NCBI GenBank assembly: GCA_003990745.1
Contig: RBNI01004572.1
Coordinates: 1 to 13,820 of the forward strand
Length of the DNA stretch: 13,820 nucleotides
Direction of reading: 5' to 3'
DNA from: Jimgerdemannia flammicorona
Taxonomy: Eukaryota; Mucoromycota; Endogonomycetes; Endogonales; Endogonaceae
The notes beneath the pieces were generated by a model. It worked only from the letters and a program-made list of their open reading frames with translations, searched no databases and was not told the DNA's origin. Shown one piece after another: positions 8,537 through 13,820 of this stretch (its first letter is position 1; each line of letters opens with the position of its first letter). The position numbers were made by a program, and so were the translations under genes.

Positions 8537-8818
8537 ACTGTTTTCTTATGGTCAAGATCAATTTCATATGGAGTATGTCCTCTACGCTTATTGATTTCAA
8601 GATCGGGTTGACGTCTCAACCAAAGTCCTTTCAATGGACTAGTTCTGGATATTCAGGATTTTCCATATTTCAGGAAGTTCAAGAAACTAAGGCTAGCTTA
8701 GTTGAATTGGTGTATCGCTGCAGACAATACCCAATTAGGAAATTTTGTAATAGAGTTAGGAGTAGGACCTAACAGGGGCGGGGTTACTTAAGAGTGGTTT
8801 GTGGGGTATTTAAATGAA

Positions 8819-8824
8819 TTTATT
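8819..8824 (-). terminator. AATAAA signal, 5' LTR copy
   Basis: The minus strand reads AATAAA, equivalent to 577-582. In the 5' LTR it lies close to the predicted transcript start, so it would have to be ignored there, as is usual for elements whose signal lies within R. Confidence 0.35.
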
Positions 8825-8936
8825 CTCTATTCATGATATTGCTATACTAGGAGTAGTTGTGTAGGGGATATTTGGGAAGTGTTCAGGAATGTTCTTGTGT
8901 GTTCGAGTCTGAGATTCTGAGGTCTGGGGGAGGGGG

Positions 8937-8944
8937 TATTTATA
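8937..8944 (-). promoter_or_regulatory. LTR TATA box (TATAAATA), 5' LTR copy
   Basis: TATAAATA on the minus strand is followed by CCCCCTCCCCC. It is the best core-promoter candidate for the genomic RNA, which would begin near 8900-8915. This leaves about 450 bases of R-U5 before the primer-binding site and puts the LTR-internal frame upstream, in U3. Confidence 0.5.
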
Positions 8945-9132
8945 CTAGTGAGGGGTTATCTGGACTATACTAAATATGGGTGTAGCACTAAGTGCTTTGC
9001 TGAGTCAGAATGCAGTTACGTAGTACAAGTATGATCTGACATGTCAAGAGATCATCTGACTGCTGAGTCAGTTTACAGTCATGTCATACAAGGCTAATCT
9101 AACTATACTATGACTGCTAGGCTATTTATGGT

Positions 9133-10230
9133 TTAGGCACTGTCTGGATAGTCTTCGATGACATCACCATCGATAGCTTTATCTCTGATGAAGTAGTCAT
9201 CTAGGAAAAGTGGTTCACAGATTACTTCTCCTTGTTCACTGAGATAATAATACATTGGAACTTCATCTTCATCCCATAGGATAGCATCGTCTGTCTCATA
9301 TGCTGGGTAAGGTGTTGGTGGACGAAGAAGTGGTGTATTGTTTTCGCTTTCATCGGATTCACTGTCTGCATACCTTCTGTAGGTTACCGCACTATGAGTT
9401 ATGGGGTTGTAGTATACTGGCAGCTGTGGTTCATGTCGTTCGTACTCGGGTAGTAGAGTGGTTGGTTCAATCTCGAGGGTTGTCTGAAGGTACAGATTGT
9501 ATTCTCCAGTCTCTTCATTGTAGTTGAAGTAATTAGGGGTGAATGCAGATTGGTATTTGTGCCAGTGGTCATTGTTCTAATAAGTCTCGTACATGATTAT
9601 GAACTGTTGTAAGTTCATTGGCAGAGTTGGTGGTGTGATCAGAGTTGGAAGAGATCCTTGGCTTGAGGTCATGTTGGCATCGGAAGGATCATTGTCTTTT
9701 GCTTCATCTTTGTTGAAGTTGATTATATCGTAGATGTCCTTCATGGCATACCCAACTTAGAGCATTTGCAGGATGTAGTCATCAGGGTGTGGGAAGGTTC
9801 TGTCTGTGGTTTCAACGTACTCAAGGTACTTGTGGTTGAGTTCTTGTATCATATCGTCGATTTGGCCATAGGACAGGGTAGCAACCATTTTGCTGGTAGT
9901 AACTCGGAGGCGGGGAATAAAGGTACTGTACTCGTAGAAGAGCTCTCAGTGTTTGCGGGCAATGAGCTTCTAGTGTTGAGACATCTGGGTAATGTCTGTA
10001 TCATGGCGGTGTTCAACCATGTCTTTCAGGAGGTGGCTGATCTAGTAGTAGCTTGAGATTTGTCCAATCTGGTGGGCCTCGTTAAGCATGTTCAGGGCAT
10101 TCCATCGGGCTTCCACGAAGTAGAGAGGTGCTTGGCTGTAGATATTCATGAGGGGCAGAGGGAGTGTGGCTTGGTTGACAATGGCATTCCAAATGTCAGC
10201 ACAGATGTGGTTGTAGATCTCGGTGGTCAT
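9133..10230 (-). pseudogene. LTR-internal 365-codon frame of unknown function, 5' LTR copy
   Basis: This copy has the same start (ATG 10230-10228) and end (TAA 9135-9133) as the 3' LTR copy. It is broken by TAG at 10042, TAG at 9970, TGA at 9946, TAA at 9757 and TAG at 9577. The other LTR has sense codons at each of these (Gln, Gln, Arg, Gln, Trp). Conversely this copy reads through where the 3' LTR copy stops. The frame is closed upstream by a TGA at 10372, so 10230 is the only ATG start for the full length. The PPxY motifs have changed here by transitions (Pro to Leu, Ala to Val). Function and family are unknown. It lies upstream of the LTR TATA box, so this copy would need its own promoter. 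Confidence 0.68.
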
Positions 10231-10455
10231 GTTTGTGTGTTTGGAAGTTATGGTTGTTATTTGTTTTGGTTCTCTGTTTCGACGCGTCTTAGGGCTAGGT
10301 ATATATGTATTTGTTCTGAATTGGTAAGATCCTATTTGTGTGAATCTTGTGTTCCATGACTTGGTATTGACTCAGCTTTGTGATCTTGCAGGTAATTTCC
10401 AGATTTGTTCAGAGATCGCATGTGATTTCTGTGGCTTGGAGGTTGTGCGCTTACA

Positions 10456-10460
10456 TATAT
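10456..10460. repeat. Target-site duplication, right copy (TATAT)
   Basis: TATAT directly follows the CTTACA end of the right LTR and is identical to 213-217. Confidence 0.8.
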
Positions 10461-11760
10461 TCTAAGTTAATTAGGCTCAGAATTATTAATAAGTCAGATC
10501 TAAAAGTTTTCTTTAATAAGAATACTGCTTTATTCTTATGTTTAAAGAAAGCAGAGCTGAGATTACAATATACTCAGTATATCTATATATAGTTATACTA
10601 CTTTAGATAACTATAACTACTAGTTAGAATTTCTATAAAAATTTCTATAGAAATTTTCATCAGAATTTCCAGAGGCTTATAGATATATATAACAATTTAT
10701 TACATATAAATAGATCTCTAAAGTTTATAGATTTTTGATAAATATACTTAAAATTGAATATTTTTTTTATAATATAATATAGCTTAGTTAAATTAGTTCT
10801 TTTTATTAATTTTTTGAGTTTATATAACTAGTTGTAATTAATTTTTAAATTTATATAAAATTTCTTAATAAAATAAAATATAGTTTTATTATTATCACTA
10901 AGTATAATGATTTTAGTTTTTTTAAGAGAAAGTTACTAATTTTAAAAGTTTTTTTTTTAGTAAATCTAAGTAGTTTAAAGAGATATTATAGATTAAAGTA
11001 TTCTTAAAGAATTTCTAAAAAATATTTTGAGCTTTATTTAAGAGAATAAAGAAAGCATTTATCTAAAATATAAAAATAAATAAATAAAATAAAAATCTAA
11101 AAGAATTTTAAAGATAAAAAGAAATACTTAGAAAATACTAAGATAATATTTTAACTAAAAATAATAAATAAAATTTTATTATATATATTCTAAAAGATTT
11201 TATAACTAATTATGATAAATTACTTAATTTTTTTTTTTAAAAAAAAAAATAAAAATATTTTAGTATAGTTTTAATATTAAGAAAGATTTCTAAGTATTTA
11301 AAAAATACTAAAATATTATAGAATATTTAAAAAAAGATAAAAAAATATATATATAAAAATAAACTATAATTATAAAATTATATTTAAAGTTTAAATAAAT
11401 TTAAATTTAATTTAATTTAATCTATTTAAAATTACTAATAATAATTAAAATTTTATAAAAGTTATATATATAATAATAACTTTTAATAATTAAGATAAGA
11501 TTATTTAAATATTATTTAATAGTTTTATTATATGTATATATTTTAGTAACTTAGTTTAGAATTAGTAGTTATAGAGATATATTATTATAATTTTAAGATA
11601 TTTATTAATATAATCAAATTTAATTATATATATTATATAAATATAAACTATAATATTTTATTTTAACTATACTATAAATTTAAAAATATAATAATACATA
11701 ATAATAATATTTTTTCTATAAAAATATTAAGTTTTATAACCAATATATTACTATAAAGAA
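10461..11760. other. Extremely AT-rich gene-free block
   Basis: About 1.3 kb consists almost wholly of A and T; sampled lines from 10741 onward have 2-7 G or C per 60 bases. It has no open frame of note and no RNA gene that I can see. In 10741-11100 I find about 14 C residues, about 12 in CpT, two in CpA, and none in CpG or CpC. The first 250 bases (10461-10710) are less extreme and may be a decayed end of another repeat. The best reading is a repeat-derived region saturated by C-to-T mutation. Normal composition returns near 11760. Confidence 0.75.
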
Positions 11761-11820
11761 CAGGATTGAATTATAAAGTTCTGTCTCTGAAATAGATAGT
11801 CTGGTCGATAATTGAAGAAA

Positions 11821-11828
11821 TGACGTCA
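11821..11828. promoter_or_regulatory. CRE-type site TGACGTCA
   Basis: A perfect 8-bp palindrome, TGACGTCA, lies 33 bases upstream of the TATA box and about 210 bases before the RPB2 start. It is the binding consensus of CREB/ATF-type bZIP factors. It contains an intact CpG a short way from a block that has lost all CpG. Function is inferred from the motif and position only. Confidence 0.55.
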
Positions 11829-11861
11829 CCCAGCAAATGCGCAGACGGTAGCACAATTGAA

Positions 11862-11869
11862 TATAAAAG
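11862..11869 (+). promoter_or_regulatory. TATA box of RPB2 (TATAAAAG)
   Basis: TATAAAAG matches the TATA consensus and lies 171 bases upstream of the RPB2 start codon. It predicts transcription from about 11890-11905. There is little room for other control elements, since the AT-rich block ends about 100 bases upstream. Confidence 0.6.
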
Positions 11870-11887
11870 CAGTGGACAGCTCAAACA

Positions 11888-12076
11888 ATGTTGCTCGCGT
11901 CTCCTCGGTCACATACTTGCTTGTTGTCGCCGAGAGAACCCACAATAAAACGCTCCAGCCGGTCTACGCTCTCGCTTCTACGTTCTTTATATCCTGATAG
12001 TAAACATACACGTGCAGAGAACCCGGTCGAGTTGTTACAATGGACCAAGACTACTCCCAGCAAAGTCCTGAAGAGG
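11888..12076 (+). other. Possible upstream reading frame overlapping the RPB2 start
   Basis: ATG at 11888 has A at -3 and opens a frame of 63 codons up to the exon 1 donor at 12077. If spliced into exon 2 it ends about 20 codons further on. It overlaps the RPB2 ATG (12040) in another frame. Its product is Ser/Arg/Leu-rich and not recognised. The TATA box at 11862 predicts a start at or just after 11888, so most transcripts may lack this ATG. It is probably not a protein gene. Confidence 0.3.
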
Positions 12077-12347
12077 GTTAGTCATCCATTGTCCACCAAA
12101 CAAACCCAACTCCCCACATTCGTCAATTCTGTACCGTGATCTTTTACTTGTGGCCTGTTGGAAGGTGTATGTGATACATATCACACACGCATTTTGGTAG
12201 CATTACGACTAATGCCTTGTTGCTCAGAGGTTCCGGATGCCAGTGCATCCGTTACTCAATCGAGCCTCGTAAACCCTATTATGCACTTCTGCATCGTACT
12301 ACCCTCCTACTTTCTTGTCCAGAGATCCAAATATACTGATCGTTCCT

Positions 12348-12384
<37 letters not shown>

Positions 12385-13782
12385 TTTGATCCACCTCCCC
12401 TTCGAAATACAGAACAGCCCCAGTACTTTGACGAGGAAGAACTCATTAGCCAGGAGGATTGTTGGGCGGTGATCACGTCCTTCTTCGAAGAGAAGGGTCT
12501 GGTACGCCAGCAATTGGACTCGTTCGACGAGTTCGTGCAAAACACGATGCAGGAGCTCGTCGACGAGAACTCGAACCTGGTGTTGCAGCACGTAGGCGCC
12601 GATGGCGATGTCACGGTACGTGAGATGGATTTGGTGTGAGCCACGGGATTCTGGATAGCAGGCTAGGAATGCTTTGTTGTTGTGTAAATGGTATTGCAGC
12701 AAGAGGAGTCTTACCGTCAACCATTCTGGGTTTCCCAACCCGTGCGGGTCATAATCAAATCAACAGAAACGCTACATCATCGATTTTGGACAAATTTATC
12801 TCTCCAAACCGACCATGACCGAGAACGATGGCAGCACGCAGCCCATGTTTCCGCAAGAGGCACGACTGCGCAACCTGACATACGCCGCCCCGTTATACGT
12901 CGACATGGCGAAGCGGACACAGGTCGCTAGCCCCGATGACCCACGGAACGCTAATAAGACGAATCCAAACGATATGTTCGTGGATGAGGATGGTGGCGGG
13001 ATGGAGGTTGGAATGTCGAAGGTGTTCATTGGCAAGGTGTGTTGTGATTAAGTTAGGAAAGAGGATAAATATGAACGGGAGGAATGGTGGGGCAGCCTGA
13101 ATGTCGAGGATGATTCTTAATTCGTTTTCCCTAAATGTGTAGGTTCCTATCATGCTCAAGTCCACATACTGCATCTTGAACGGGTTGCCTGACAAGGATC
13201 TACATGAGCTCAACGAATGTCCCTACGATATGGGTGGTTACTTCGTCATCAACGGCTCCGAGAAGGTCCTCATCGCGCAGGAGCGCATGGCTTCCAATAC
13301 TGTCTACGTTTTCTCCAAGCCCCCACCCTCCAACATCTGTTACACGGCCGAGATCCGCTCCGCCGTCGAGAAAGGCTCCAAACACGCCTCTCCGCTCTAT
13401 GTCAAGATGATGCGTGCTAACAGCGACAAGGCCACTTCCGGCCAGGTCATCCGCGCCACACTGCCCTACATCCGCCAGGACGTTCCCATCGTCGTTGTGT
13501 TCAGGGCACTGGGCCAGGTGGCCGATCGCGACGTGCTTGAGCATATCTGCTACGATCGGAACGATTATGGCATGCTGGAGATGCTGAAGCCATGTATTGA
13601 GGAGGCATTTGTCATTCAGGAACAGTCGGTTGGTATCGTTTGCATGTGGCCGGCGTTTGGGGGTTGCGCGGGGTACAATTGATTGGGCGGCTCATTTATA
13701 TATCGTTTTGCATGCAGATCGCATTGGATTACATTGGTAAGCGTGGAACGACCGTAGGTGTGAACAAAGACAAGCGTGTTAA
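12040..13782 (+). CDS. RPB2: RNA polymerase II second-largest subunit, 5' part (runs off the window)
   Basis: RPB2 is the second catalytic subunit of nuclear RNA polymerase II. Five exons are visible: 12040-12076, 12413-12615, 12767-13036, 13143-13628 and 13718-13782. They encode 353 residues plus a split codon, of about 1200 expected. The start [12 protein letters not shown] has A at -3. Exon 2 reads [20 protein letters not shown], the conserved N terminus. Exon 3 has [19 protein letters not shown]. Exon 4 has [20 protein letters not shown] and [20 protein letters not shown]. Exon 5 has [14 protein letters not shown]. These cover the N-terminal (protrusion) part and enter the lobe; the active site and clamp lie beyond the edge. 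Phases agree at every junction, and donors are GTTAGT, GTACGT, GTGTGT, GTTGGT and [17 protein letters not shown] rules out the Pol I and Pol III paralogues as I remember them. Codon use is GC-rich, unlike the neighbouring DNA. Confidence 0.96.
12077..12412 (+). other. RPB2 intron 1 with a 35-T tract
   Basis: This 336-base intron starts GTTAGT and ends ATACAG. It is two to four times longer than introns 2-4. A pure run of 35 T (12349-12383) lies 29 bases before the acceptor, where it could act as an extended polypyrimidine tract. Splicing joins codon 13 (G|AA) in frame. Confidence 0.88.
12616..12766 (+). other. RPB2 intron 2
   Basis: This 151-base intron starts GTACGT and ends CAACAG, phase 0. 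The upstream exon ends ...GDVT and the next begins [12 protein letters not shown]. Earlier AG sites in this frame are followed by a stop, so 12765-12766 is the acceptor. Confidence 0.88.
13037..13142 (+). other. RPB2 intron 3
   Basis: This 106-base intron starts GTGTGT and ends TGTGTAG, phase 0. It splits the conserved FIGK|VPIMLKS segment exactly. A possible branch site CTAAAT is 13131-13136. Confidence 0.9.
13629..13717 (+). other. RPB2 intron 4
   Basis: This 89-base intron starts GTTGGT and ends CATGCAG, phase 0. It joins VIQEQS to IALDYIG, matching the spacing of the family. The nearby alternative donor at 13633 would shift the frame. Confidence 0.85.
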
Positions 13783-13820
13783 GTAAGTTATCCATCGTCT
13801 CCCTTCCAATGTCAAAAAAA
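13783..13820 (+). other. RPB2 intron 5, start only
   Basis: The donor GTAAGTT follows exon 5 in phase 2 (...KDKRV plus AA). The intron continues past the window edge. The TAA inside the donor would be an in-frame stop if unspliced. Confidence 0.8.

Larger units (their letters stand above)
218..10455 (-). mobile_element. Full-length Ty3/Gypsy chromovirus LTR retrotransposon (decayed)
   Basis: This is a 10,238-bp element on the minus strand: 5' LTR (8460-10455), primer-binding-like site, a single gag-dUTPase-pol frame, polypurine tract, 3' LTR (218-2213). The domain order protease, RT, RNase H, integrase, chromodomain defines a Ty3/Gypsy chromovirus, a group that usually integrates into heterochromatin through its chromodomain. 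The ends are intact and a TATAT duplication flanks them, so it was inserted as one unit. It is now non-autonomous: the gag-pol frame has 23 premature stops and the nucleocapsid zinc knuckle has lost two ligands. The LTR pair is equal in length (1996 bp each) and differs only by base transitions where I compared it. Oddities are the long LTRs, a dUTPase domain, and a 365-codon frame inside the LTR. It lies within AT-rich, heavily mutated DNA. Confidence 0.96.
8460..10455 (-). repeat. 5' LTR (right copy on the plus strand)
   Basis: This 1996-bp repeat matches 218-2213 base for base with substitutions only. It runs TGTAAG...CTTACA, directly abutted by TATAT at 10456. Relative to the element, U3 is 10455 to about 8910, with a TATA box at 8937-8944; R covers about 8905-8790; and U5 runs to 8460. 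It would hold the promoter for the genomic RNA. It contains the second copy of the 365-codon LTR frame. Confidence 0.96.

Noticed and set aside
218..10455. Two independent 2-kb repeats flanking separate genes
   Set aside because: Equal length, TGTAAG...CTTACA ends, PBS and PPT positions and the shared TATAT duplication show they are the LTRs of one element.
10461..11760. CRISPR, tRNA or other RNA genes in the AT-rich block
   Set aside because: I saw no regular spaced repeats and no cloverleaf-like or GC-bearing stems; the composition is close to pure A/T.
12279..12738. Minus-strand frames with a poly-lysine run
   Set aside because: The lysines come from the T35 tract in RPB2 intron 1. The frames are antisense to RPB2 exon 2 and its introns.
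13629..13682. RPB2 ending at TGA 13680
   Set aside because: The sequence after 13628 is intron; the next exon at 13718 continues the conserved [10 protein letters not shown] segment in frame.

Overview
The window looks like nuclear DNA from a fungus. It has three parts: a complete but decayed Ty3/Gypsy (Metaviridae) chromovirus-type LTR retrotransposon on the minus strand (218-10455), a very AT-rich gene-free block (about 10461-11760), and the promoter and 5' part of the RNA polymerase II second-subunit gene RPB2 on the plus strand (12040 to the window end). The RPB2 protein, its short GT-AG introns and the chromodomain element all point to a fungus. RPB2 reads [11 protein letters not shown] where, from memory, Ascomycota usually read ERSAGNIVQVF. 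A basidiomycete or early-diverging lineage therefore fits better, but this is a weak inference.

The retrotransposon is complete in structure. Two directly repeated 1996-bp LTRs (218-2213 and 8460-10455) each run TGTAAG...CTTACA and are flanked by a 5-bp target duplication, TATAT. A primer-binding-like site (8445-8456) and a polypurine tract (2215-2227) sit just inside the LTRs. Read on the minus strand, the internal region is one continuous frame in the order Gag capsid, CCHC zinc knuckle, dUTPase, aspartic protease, reverse transcriptase, RNase H, integrase, chromodomain. That frame has no frameshift over about 6 kb but carries 23 premature stops, 16 of them TGA. The LTR copies differ only by transitions, many at CpG sites, so decay was by C-to-T mutation (RIP-like or methyl-C deamination) rather than by indels.

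The most unusual feature lies inside the LTR. A 365-codon frame on the same strand as gag-pol (891-1988 in the 3' LTR, 9133-10230 in the 5' LTR) is broken by three stops in one copy and five in the other, none shared, so it was open when the element inserted. It lies upstream of the LTR TATA box, in U3. The copy in the 3' LTR would therefore be carried at the 3' end of the genomic RNA, downstream of pol. This is the position of accessory genes such as MMTV sag. The product is not recognised; it is acidic and proline-rich near the C terminus and has two PPxY-type motifs in the 3' LTR copy.

The element sits in AT-rich DNA. The block to its right is about 10% G+C in sampled lines, and the remaining C residues are almost all in CpT. 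This looks like saturated, older mutation of repeats, with the retrotransposon as a younger nested insertion. Normal composition returns at about 11760. A compact promoter follows within 100 bp (a TGACGTCA site and a TATAAAAG box) and then RPB2: five exons are visible and the gene runs off the right edge.
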